Assembly: GCA_964552945.1 (NCBI GenBank)
Contig: CAZKIP010000013.1
Span: forward strand, 1 to 14,285
DNA from: CAZEAB01 sp964552945
GTDB lineage: Archaea; Nanobdellota; Nanobdellia; Woesearchaeales; GW2011-AR9
Direction of reading: 5' to 3'
DNA length: 14,285 nt
Shown here: positions 8,060-14,285 of the stretch, in pieces
How the letters are laid out: every line of letters starts with the position of its first letter
Position numbering within the stretch: the first letter of the stretch is position 1
Notes under the pieces: generated by a model
Seen by the model: the letters and a program-made list of their open reading frames with translations, nothing else
Told to the model about the DNA's origin: nothing
Databases searched by the model: none
Program-made: the position numbers and the translations under genes

Positions 8060-8662
8060 ATGACTCAAGGCCTAACTTATACTTCAGAGATTAGTGGTGA
8101 GCTAGACATTCTTGCATCTTTCTTAATTTCTGAGGGTTTGAAAAAACTTTCTCCTTCTGGAGTCTCTACAAACTTAATTAAAGAATTTTTACTATATGGT
8201 TTTACTGAAGCGACGGGTCATCGTTTTGTAACTAGGTCTGGAAGACTTTTCTTTGAAGAACGTGCAGAACCTATGTGTTATAATACTAATAATAATCTTA
8301 TGGCACTCTCTGATGAAAATGGGGACTTATACATTAGGAGTGTTCAAAAACAATTTGATCCTTTGGAAAAAACAGTTCTTGAATTAGGATATAAAAAAGA
8401 TGAATCTCTCAAGGTACCACATTCATGTGGAGATGCTTATAATCCTGAAAGGTTAGGTTATATACTTTTAATACAACATCATTTTGTGATAAATTCAGAC
8501 AAATTATCTTTTGGAAATAATACTTATCCTCCTAGAGATCCAAGCCTTCCTGAGATAAAATTTGACGGAACTTTTTTCATTCCAGGTGATAAAGATAAAA
8601 GAATTTTATTACAAGAAGATTTTTCTCCTTCAAAAACTACTTCCAATCAACCATCAAATTAA
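8060..8662 (+). CDS. Protein of unknown function, cotranscribed with the Toprim gene (200 aa)
   Basis: A 200-residue soluble protein with no membrane segment or known motif that I recognise. It starts MTQGLTYTSEISGELD two bases after the Toprim stop, so the two are almost certainly translated from one mRNA. The N-terminal half is helical. The middle (about 55-95) is mixed. The C-terminal part is Pro-, Ser- and Asp-rich and ends with a probably disordered tail (SPSKTTSNQPSN). A His/Cys-containing stretch VPHSCGD (about 119-125) could bind metal, but this is only a possibility. It ends ten bases from the convergent ligase stop, and T-rich sequence right after its stop could act as a terminator. 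Confidence 0.75.
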   Translation: MTQGLTYTSEISGELDILASFLISEGLKKLSPSGVSTNLIKEFLLYGFTEATGHRFVTRSGRLFFEERAEPMCYNTNNNLMALSDENGDLYIRSVQKQFDPLEKTVLELGYKKDESLKVPHSCGDAYNPERLGYILLIQHHFVINSDKLSFGNNTYPPRDPSLPEIKFDGTFFIPGDKDKRILLQEDFSPSKTTSNQPSN

Positions 8663-8672
8663 ATTTTATTTT

Positions 8673-10379
8673 CTAAATCCCAAAAATCTCTTTAACTTCT
8701 TTCAAAGTTGTTGCTTGCTCAGCCTTTTTGTTGTCTCTAAACTTGATAAAACGAGGGAATCTTAAAGCAACTCCTGCCGTATGAAAAGGACTCTTTGTCA
8801 ATTCAGCTGCAAGAACTTCTACAACCAACGAAGGTTTAAACCAGACATCTGGAATCATTTCTTTTTTACAATTAACTCTAGCAGGTTTTTTCTCACTAAC
8901 ACTATTTTCTAATTTCTTTGGAAGTTCTTCTAACACCCCATCTGTTAAACCAGTTCCTAATTTACATAAAGTTTCAAAAGAATCATTTTTTTCATTGTAA
9001 ACTGCACATAGTAAGGCCCCATAAACCCCACTTCTTTTTCCTTTCCCATGGTAAGCTCCAATAACAACTAAATCAAAAGTGTCAATCATCTCTTGCACAT
9101 ATTCTTTCTTCCATTTAATCCAATTCCATCCTCTAGTTCCCGCTTGATATTCCCCTTGAAGAGATTTAATCATTATTCCTTCATACCCATCTTTAAGCAT
9201 TTTTTTGAAAAATTTATTAACCTCTCCCAAATTTTCGGTGATAATCTCCTCAGCAGACATGAGGTGTTTTAATTTTGGAACAATTTTGTTTATTTTTTCT
9301 CTCCTGGATTCAAATGGTTCAGTAAAAAAAGATTTTCCGTCAAGATATAATAAATCAAAAACTTTTAATTGTATTGGAACTTTTTTAATGTATTCTTCAA
9401 CTTCATATTTTCTTCTTCTTTGCATTAATGTTTGGAAAGGAAGAGGCTTGCCAGAAGAATCGATGGCTAAAATTTCTCCTTCTAAAATAAATTCTTTTGC
9501 ATCAATTTTTTCAAGATACTTAACCAAATCGGGAAATTGGTTAGTGGTATTATCTAAACGACGTGAAAATAATGAAATTTTTCCTTCTTTTGTTTTATGT
9601 GCTTGTACTCTTTCTCCATCATACTTGCCTTCCACCGAAACTTTTCCAGGCATTTTTTTAGCCAAGTCATCTAAATCTCCAATTCTTTGTGCAAGCATCA
9701 TTTTGATTGGTCTACCAACTTTAACTTCAATCTTCTCCAATCCAGAAAGACCTTTGTTGGCGATAGTTTCAGCAATCACACCTACATCTGGACAAATGTT
9801 GTAAGCACTTTCAAGAATCTCTTTATTCTTTTTTTCTCCTGTGAAAGCAATAGCAAGAGAGTCAAGAACCGTCATGTCTCCCACTCCCATTCTTAACGTC
9901 CCCAGAAGAATTCTAGTAAGATATTTTGCTCCCAATACTGAAACTTTTTGATACATTGAAACTATTACGTTTGACTTTTTATCTTGGGAACCAGAACCAG
10001 AAATTTTGGCAATTTTGCTTAAGTTATCAAATAATTCATGAATTGATAATTTTCCTACCGGAATTAGAGTTTGTGGTTTATTTTTCAACAATAATTCTGC
10101 GGTTAATCCCGCATCTCCAGTCTTTTGCATTGATTCTCTTACTTTTCCTGAAGAAATTCCTCCTGCAGAGGCGATTGCTTTCAATATTGATTTGTCTGCC
10201 AGTCCTAGAACAAGATTATCATAATCTGAAGTGAATTTTCCAAGAGTGAGGTATGCTATAATGCTAATGTCTTCTTTGGGAACTTTTTTAAAAAATTCAG
10301 ATAAAATTTCCCGCATTTTATTCCCAGAAGAGACCTTTTCAAGTTGTTCATAGATCTCCACAAGCTTTTCAAATTCCAT
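8673..10379 (-). CDS. lig: ATP-dependent DNA ligase (archaeal/eukaryotic type I)
   Basis: Seals nicks in DNA during replication and repair through a covalent lysyl-AMP intermediate. The 568 residues match the archaeal family. The N-terminal DNA-binding domain covers about 1-215, with the characteristic GTLRMGVGD at 160-168. Motif I is EGKYDGER (250-257) with the nucleophile K252; motif III is LEGEILA (299-305); motif IIIa is LKVFDLLYLDG (338-348); motif IV is DGYEGIMIKS (397-406); motif V is WIKWKKEY (420-427). The OB-fold domain ends with motif VI RFPRFIKFRDNK (540-551). All catalytic motifs are intact. The gene is convergent with the Toprim pair and has its own TATA box 22-31 nt upstream, implying a leaderless transcript. 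Confidence 0.98.
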   Translation of the reverse strand: MEFEKLVEIYEQLEKVSSGNKMREILSEFFKKVPKEDISIIAYLTLGKFTSDYDNLVLGLADKSILKAIASAGGISSGKVRESMQKTGDAGLTAELLLKNKPQTLIPVGKLSIHELFDNLSKIAKISGSGSQDKKSNVIVSMYQKVSVLGAKYLTRILLGTLRMGVGDMTVLDSLAIAFTGEKKNKEILESAYNICPDVGVIAETIANKGLSGLEKIEVKVGRPIKMMLAQRIGDLDDLAKKMPGKVSVEGKYDGERVQAHKTKEGKISLFSRRLDNTTNQFPDLVKYLEKIDAKEFILEGEILAIDSSGKPLPFQTLMQRRRKYEVEEYIKKVPIQLKVFDLLYLDGKSFFTEPFESRREKINKIVPKLKHLMSAEEIITENLGEVNKFFKKMLKDGYEGIMIKSLQGEYQAGTRGWNWIKWKKEYVQEMIDTFDLVVIGAYHGKGKRSGVYGALLCAVYNEKNDSFETLCKLGTGLTDGVLEELPKKLENSVSEKKPARVNCKKEMIPDVWFKPSLVVEVLAAELTKSPFHTAGVALRFPRFIKFRDNKKAEQATTLKEVKEIFGI

Positions 10380-10400
10380 TCTTTCAAGAAGCCATTCTAA

Positions 10401-10410
10401 TTATATAAAG
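10401..10410 (-). promoter_or_regulatory. TATA box for DNA ligase
   Basis: CTTTATATAA on the minus strand, 22-31 nt upstream of the ligase ATG at 10379, within the 139-nt gap before the 102-residue gene's 3' end. The rest of that gap holds a short GGG/CCC inverted repeat near 10434-10446 and AT-rich sequence. Confidence 0.65.
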
Positions 10411-10518
10411 GTTGTTGTGGTGATGTGTTTACTGGGTTATAATCCCTTAATAATTTGTAATAAACTATAATTAACAGACCCATTATTTTTTTTTATTATT
10501 AATACTACATTTTTGATT

Positions 10519-10827
10519 TCATGCTAACCTATAATAATTGACATTAAAATAAGAACCTGCGATTTCTACTCTCTCACTTGGTCCTCGAACAATTGTTCTT
10601 CCTTTGAATAATTTAGAAAAAACCATCCCAAATGCCCCACCTTCTTCTTCAGCTGGAAAATCCTTCTTCCTTTCTTTATACCAACTTAAATGGGCATCCA
10701 CCATGTTAAGGGCAGATTTACGTGCTTCGGAGATTGAGATTCCTTCTCCACAAAGAGAATAATTCGTATAAGCTAGGAATTTAGTTTTATCCCAACTTAC
10801 TTGTACTACGACATCTAGTTCTGGCAT
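10519..10827 (-). CDS. Small protein of unknown function (102 aa)
   Basis: A 102-residue protein starting MPELDVVVQVSWDKTKF. The reading frame is open up to an ATG at 10875, but the start at 10827 is preferred: it has a TATA-like TTTTTAAAATA (10846-10856) 19-29 nt upstream, and the extra 16 residues would lie across that promoter and look like translated AT-rich DNA. The chain has a strand-rich N-terminus, a central helix with SEARKSALNMVDAHLSWYKE (about 32-51), and a C-terminal strand segment. I do not recognise the family. It may share a transcript with the downstream ligase, though the ligase has its own promoter. Confidence 0.65.
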   Translation of the reverse strand: MPELDVVVQVSWDKTKFLAYTNYSLCGEGISISEARKSALNMVDAHLSWYKERKKDFPAEEEGGAFGMVFSKLFKGRTIVRGPSERVEIAGSYFNVNYYRLA

Positions 10828-10845
10828 AATCCAAAAAATGTATCT

Positions 10846-10856
10846 TATTTTAAAAA
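10846..10856 (-). promoter_or_regulatory. TATA-like element for the 102-residue gene
   Basis: TTTTTAAAATA on the minus strand, 19-29 nt before the ATG at 10827. This spacing decides between the two possible starts. Confidence 0.45.
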
Positions 10857-10912
10857 TATTTGTAATGAGAATCATAAAAAATTAAAATCTAAAATCAAAT
10901 TATTTCACAAAT

Positions 10913-10924
10913 CTTTTTATATTA
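10913..10924 (+). promoter_or_regulatory. TATA box for the endonuclease/phosphatase-family gene
   Basis: CTTTTTATATTA, 19-30 nt upstream of the ATG at 10943. No clear Shine-Dalgarno follows, again pointing to a leaderless mRNA. Confidence 0.55.
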
Positions 10925-10942
10925 CTCCATCAGGATACCTCT

Positions 10943-11710
10943 ATGAAATTATTATCTCTAAATATTTGGTGTGGTAAGGAATATAATGCTTTAATTGAAT
11001 ACCTAGCTAATCATAAAGATAGTACAGATGTGTTTTGTTTCCAGGAAGTACTGGACACTTCTACAGATAATCCAACAACTCCTAGAGGATTTAAAGCCAA
11101 CCTTTTCCAGGAATTATCTAATTTATTGCCAAATCACGTGGGTTATTTTTCTCCAGAACAAGATGGGTGTGATGCTGCTGGTAAGGTTGATTTTCCAATT
11201 ACTTTTGGCAAAGCTATGTTTGTCCGCAAGTCCATTAAAGTAGTAGAAAATGGGGAAGTGTTTGTTTACCGAGATAGGAATGGTAGAATAGATGATGACA
11301 ATGATACTTTTCCTGCTAGTTTACAATATTCAGTTATAGAAAACGAAGGAGAAACTTATACTATTGCTCATCTCCATGGGTTATGGACACATTTAGGGAA
11401 GGGGGATAATGATGACAGAATTAAGCAATCAGAAAAGGTCAATGAGTTTTTAAGCAAATCAAAGGGTAAGATTATACTAACAGGTGATTTTAACTTACTT
11501 CCAGATTCTAAAAGTATTGCTTTATTAGAGGATGGTTTAGTTAATCTCATTAAAGAACATCGAATTACTTCTACTAGGAGTGCACTTTATACTCGTGCAG
11601 AAAAATTTGCAGATTACACTTTTGTCTCTTCTGACGTTAAAGTCATTAGTTTTGCTGTTCCCTACACGGAAGCATCAGATCATCTCCCAATGGTTTTAGA
11701 GTTCTTTTAG
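10943..11710 (+). CDS. Endonuclease/exonuclease/phosphatase (EEP) family hydrolase
   Basis: A 255-residue metal-dependent phosphodiesterase or phosphatase of the DNase I-like fold. The signature residues are in order: SLNIWCG (5-11, N7), FCFQEV (31-36, metal-binding E35), IAHLHGLW (141-148, a catalytic-type His), LTGDFNLLPDS (179-189, D182 and N184), and ASDHLPMV (244-251, the D246-H247 dyad). All catalytic positions are kept, so the enzyme should be active. Members include AP endonucleases, Tdp2, nucleotidases and lipid phosphatases; the length and short linkers do not point to one of them, and the AP-endonuclease hallmarks are not evident. No signal peptide is present, so it is cytoplasmic. 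It stands alone, with a convergent lipoprotein gene 52 nt downstream. Confidence 0.9.
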   Translation: MKLLSLNIWCGKEYNALIEYLANHKDSTDVFCFQEVLDTSTDNPTTPRGFKANLFQELSNLLPNHVGYFSPEQDGCDAAGKVDFPITFGKAMFVRKSIKVVENGEVFVYRDRNGRIDDDNDTFPASLQYSVIENEGETYTIAHLHGLWTHLGKGDNDDRIKQSEKVNEFLSKSKGKIILTGDFNLLPDSKSIALLEDGLVNLIKEHRITSTRSALYTRAEKFADYTFVSSDVKVISFAVPYTEASDHLPMVLEFF

Positions 11711-11734
11711 AGTTTCTTTCTTCAGAATTATAGT

Positions 11735-11749
11735 AAAAAAATAAAAAAA
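11735..11749 (-). terminator. T-run terminator after the lipoprotein gene
   Basis: Read on the minus strand, the bases just beyond the lipoprotein stop are CTTTTTTTATTTTTT, the T-run type of archaeal terminator with no stem needed. It lies in the 52-nt gap between two convergent genes. Confidence 0.55.
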
Positions 11750-11762
11750 GGAAAATAAATCC

Positions 11763-12257
11763 TTAATTAGTTATGTGTGTCTCTGTTTTCTGACCAGCAA
11801 CATCTGCGATAACCCACATTTCTTCCCCACCTTGTGTGAAATAATATGTGGTTACAACCTCCATTGGTCCAGCTTTTGTTTTGGAAACTCCTTTACAAAA
11901 TTCTTTTCCTTTGTATGTCTCAACACCCTGGATTATAGTAGATGAAGCTCCTCCTTCAGCAGAAAATTCATATTTCTGACCTTTTACACACCATTCTGTA
12001 ATTGCCACCTTATCAGCTTCCTTAACTTCAGGGATTTCTTCAGTTTTAATTTCAGTTTTCACACCTTCATCTGTAATTTTGATATCCACTTCTGTTTTTT
12101 CATCTTCGGCATGAATAGAGCCATCTTTTTTAACTTCAACTTTAGCTTCATCGGCTTTCGCACTGTCGGCTTTTGTATCTTCGGTTTTAGATACATTTCC
12201 ACATGCTGTTACTAATACTACAATTAACATTAAAATTACTAATATTTTATATTTCAT
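11763..12257 (-). CDS. Secreted lipoprotein of unknown function
   Basis: A 164-residue exported protein. The N-terminus is a short Lys-rich start, a hydrophobic stretch (residues 5-17) and a lipobox LVTAC with C19 as the likely lipidated cysteine. A low-complexity Lys/Glu/Asp/Ala/Thr-rich linker follows (about 22-85), with alternating KTE/VDIK-like runs probably acting as a flexible spacer above the membrane. The C-terminal domain (about 86-164) has two more Cys (WCVKG, FCKG) that could form a disulfide, and a strand-rich end. The domain is not recognised. A GAGGG at 12268-12264, six bases upstream of the ATG, is a weak ribosome binding site, and a TATA-like element at 12298-12307 would give a leader of roughly 20 nt. 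The gene is divergent from the signal peptidase. Confidence 0.85.
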   Translation of the reverse strand: MKYKILVILMLIVVLVTACGNVSKTEDTKADSAKADEAKVEVKKDGSIHAEDEKTEVDIKITDEGVKTEIKTEEIPEVKEADKVAITEWCVKGQKYEFSAEGGASSTIIQGVETYKGKEFCKGVSKTKAGPMEVVTTYYFTQGGEEMWVIADVAGQKTETHITN

Positions 12258-12297
12258 ATTTATCCCTCAATTTAATTTTTTTTAATTAATTTAATCT

Positions 12298-12307
12298 AAT
12301 TAATAAA
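12298..12307 (-). promoter_or_regulatory. TATA-like element for the lipoprotein gene
   Basis: TTTATTAATT on the minus strand, about 41-50 nt upstream of the ATG. It would leave a short leader holding the GAGGG ribosome binding site. The region is very AT-rich, so other positions are possible. Confidence 0.35.
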
Positions 12308-12375
12308 TGCATTGTATCTCTAACAAACAATCCTCTCTTGAATATCCTCTCAAAAATATACATTACATTCATAAC

Positions 12376-12386
12376 AATTATAAATT
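12376..12386 (+). promoter_or_regulatory. TATA box for the signal peptidase gene
   Basis: AATTATAAATT, 20-30 nt upstream of the ATG at 12406. This supports the first ATG rather than the one at 12415. Confidence 0.55.
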
Positions 12387-12405
12387 GCTCCCCTAAAGTA
12401 GATAC

Positions 12406-12873
12406 ATGGTTTTAATGAGGAAGTTGTTAGTTCTAATCACGCTAATTCTTGCCATTTTAATTGTTTCTGTAACCGTTTATTCAGTATCTGACTATAATCC
12501 TCCAGCACAAGAGAGGCCTTCTCCCGGTGATTGGATTAAAGAAGAACAGATTAAAGTATATAGTGATAAGGTAATCTTAAACGTGCCTAATACTATTTGG
12601 GCAACTTTTACAAATACAAATTCTATGGATCCTTTTTTTGATGAAACAGCACACGCTATTGAAACTATTCCTAGCAATCCTTTATCTATAAATGAAGGAG
12701 ATATAATATCTTTTAATAGTCCCTCGGGTGTTTTGATTCATAGAGTAGTTTCAAGAAATAATGATGAATTAGGTATATATTATACTGTAAAAGGAGATAA
12801 TAGTTCTGTAGAAGATCCTTTCAAAGTTAGATTTGATGATATACAAGGGGTTGTAGTAGCAGTAATATACTGA
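12406..12873 (+). CDS. Signal peptidase I, archaeal/ER (S26B) type
   Basis: A membrane-anchored serine protease that removes signal peptides from exported proteins. The 155 residues have one N-terminal membrane segment (about 6-26) followed by an extracytoplasmic domain. The catalytic serine is in TNSMDPF (71-77, S73), and the second catalytic box is IHRVV (111-115) with H112 where bacterial enzymes have Lys, as in archaeal and ER enzymes. The conserved TVKGDNS (127-133) with D131 follows, and the chain ends VVVAVIY with no second membrane segment. The usual small residue before the Ser (GSM) is Asn here, and the DETAHAIE loop after it is longer than usual, so substrate preference may differ. 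The start at 12406 fits the TATA box; an ATG at 12415 is an alternative. It is divergent from a lipoprotein gene. Confidence 0.85.
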   Translation: MVLMRKLLVLITLILAILIVSVTVYSVSDYNPPAQERPSPGDWIKEEQIKVYSDKVILNVPNTIWATFTNTNSMDPFFDETAHAIETIPSNPLSINEGDIISFNSPSGVLIHRVVSRNNDELGIYYTVKGDNSSVEDPFKVRFDDIQGVVVAVIY

Positions 12874-12918
12874 TATTTTAGTCTTAACAATCTCTTACAA
12901 TACTCAAATGATAGAAAG

Positions 12919-12928
12919 CTTTATAAAA
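12919..12928 (+). promoter_or_regulatory. TATA box for the eL41 gene
   Basis: CTTTATAAAA, 24-33 nt upstream of the ATG at 12952. With normal spacing transcription would begin at or next to that ATG, which chooses the longer 34-residue start over the internal ATG at 12991. Confidence 0.6.
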
Positions 12929-12951
12929 CTCCCACTTCTCCAGCCAAAAAG

Positions 12952-13056
12952 ATGAAAAGAAGCTCACGTCGATGGAAGAAGAAAGGCCAAATGCGTTGGA
13001 AATGGCAACGTAAGAAAATGAAAAAGGCTAAACGTAGACGTAAGCTCCAAGGATAA
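12952..13056 (+). CDS. rpl41e: Ribosomal protein eL41 (very small, highly basic)
   Basis: A 34-residue ORF: 19 of 34 residues are Lys or Arg. The core MRWKWQRKKMKKAKRRRK (14-31) follows the eL41 pattern M-R-x-K-W-x-[KR]-K-x-x-[KR]-[KR]-x-K-R-[KR]-R seen in eukaryotes and some archaea, where the protein is a single helix at the ribosomal subunit interface. Compared with the usual 25 residues there is a 13-residue basic N-terminal extension (KRSSRRWKKKGQ). The TATA box position supports translation from the first ATG. The gene is monocistronic and lies just upstream of the rRNA promoter, on the same strand. T-runs after the stop (near 13081-13086) may terminate it. The extension and the short length make this a likely but not certain assignment. 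Confidence 0.75.
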   Translation: MKRSSRRWKKKGQMRWKWQRKKMKKAKRRRKLQG

Positions 13057-13176
13057 TTCTTTACACTAATTTTGTTTGAATTTTTTACATCAATTGATAA
13101 TTTAATGATTTTTAAATTTTTAAGAATTCTTTCCTTTTCAATTCTCTATTTTCTACTTCTATTAATTCACCGATAG

Positions 13177-13187
13177 ATTTATAAATA
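13177..13187 (+). promoter_or_regulatory. rRNA promoter TATA box
   Basis: ATTTATAAATA about 200 nt upstream of the 16S 5' end. With normal archaeal spacing the transcript starts near 13210. The stretch from the eL41 stop to here (13057-13176) is T-rich and holds no ORF or RNA gene that I can see. Confidence 0.6.
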
Positions 13188-13203
13188 ACCCCCTTTCCCA
13201 ACG

Positions 13204-13387
13204 TTACACTCAATGAGATAATTTCTTATTGTGTGCCAATAAGACTTCTGTTTTATTAGCATTTTAAAATGTGTGCTCAATTAATCTTGAGTGTGAATCG
13301 AGGTGATCCAAATTAATTTTGGATGACATGACGAATACAAACTTTAAGTTGAAGCTTTGTGGCCAATAAATAAAAATCAGGATTTTG
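13204..13387 (+). other. 16S rRNA leader with several hairpins
   Basis: The non-coding stretch before 16S contains: an imperfect 11-bp hairpin (13235-13245 with 13250-13260, loop TTCT); a 10-bp long-range stem (13204-13213 with 13287-13296) that would enclose it; a competing 5-bp hairpin (13276-13280 with 13287-13291); a 7-bp hairpin (13306-13312 with 13318-13324); and a further hairpin with one bulge (13337-13345 with 13351-13360). In other archaea the leader pairs with the 16S trailer to form the processing stem; the trailer lies outside the window, so this cannot be tested here. The stem marked 13204-13213 may begin slightly before the real start of transcription. Confidence 0.5.

Positions 13388-14285
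<898 letters not shown>

Noticed and set aside
9205..9804. 199-codon plus-strand open frame opposite DNA ligase
   Set aside because: It covers the catalytic motifs of the ligase in antisense; the ligase identity is secure and this frame shows no domain.
10828..10875. N-terminal extension of the 102-residue protein from an upstream ATG
   Set aside because: The extra 16 codons overlap the TATA-like element that fits the start at 10827 and look like translated AT-rich promoter DNA.

Overview
The window comes from an archaeon with a small-genome, AT-rich style, most likely a DPANN lineage of the Woesearchaeota/Pacearchaeota type. Direct evidence is an archaeal 16S rRNA 5' half (13388 to the window end), archaeal GatE, an archaeal ATP-dependent DNA ligase, an S26-family signal peptidase with a Ser/His arrangement, a tiny eL41 ribosomal protein, and TATA boxes 20-33 nt upstream of most start codons, which implies largely leaderless mRNAs. 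The phylum assignment rests on the look of the 16S 5' end and on gene style; no alignment was run.

Layout. Positions 1-7571 are all on the minus strand. In transcription order they are a 95-residue unknown protein, gatE, a large helix-turn-helix/LAGLIDADG-fold protein, a MoxR/CobS-type AAA+ ATPase, and a long alpha-helical protein (at least 738 residues) that runs off the left edge. Positions 7650-8662 are a plus-strand pair: a small Toprim protein and an unknown protein. DNA ligase (8673-10379) and a 102-residue unknown protein follow on the minus strand, then an endonuclease/exonuclease/phosphatase-fold enzyme on plus, a lipoprotein on minus, a signal peptidase on plus, eL41 on plus, and the rRNA promoter, leader and 16S gene.

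The most notable element is inside the 16S gene. The universally conserved 790 loop (GGATTAGAT/ACCC) is split by a 95-nt insertion at 14125-14219. Its ends fold into a textbook archaeal bulge-helix-bulge (3-nt bulge, 4-bp helix, 3-nt bulge), and cutting after the second base of each bulge restores the conserved sequence exactly. This is therefore an ORF-less archaeal rRNA intron, presumably removed by the tRNA splicing endonuclease and joined by RtcB. It also splits the binding site of the common 806R/787F survey primers. A second point of interest is the large LAGLIDADG-fold protein: it has three HTH-like repeats and lacks both catalytic acids, so it looks like a domesticated DNA- or RNA-binding protein rather than an active homing nuclease. 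It sits directly upstream of the AAA+ ATPase and giant helical protein, a layout reminiscent of MoxR plus VWA-type chaperone pairs.

Functions otherwise are mostly housekeeping: Gln-tRNA formation (GatE; no gatD in the window), DNA joining (ligase), translation (eL41, 16S), and protein export or surface functions (signal peptidase and lipoprotein, divergently transcribed).
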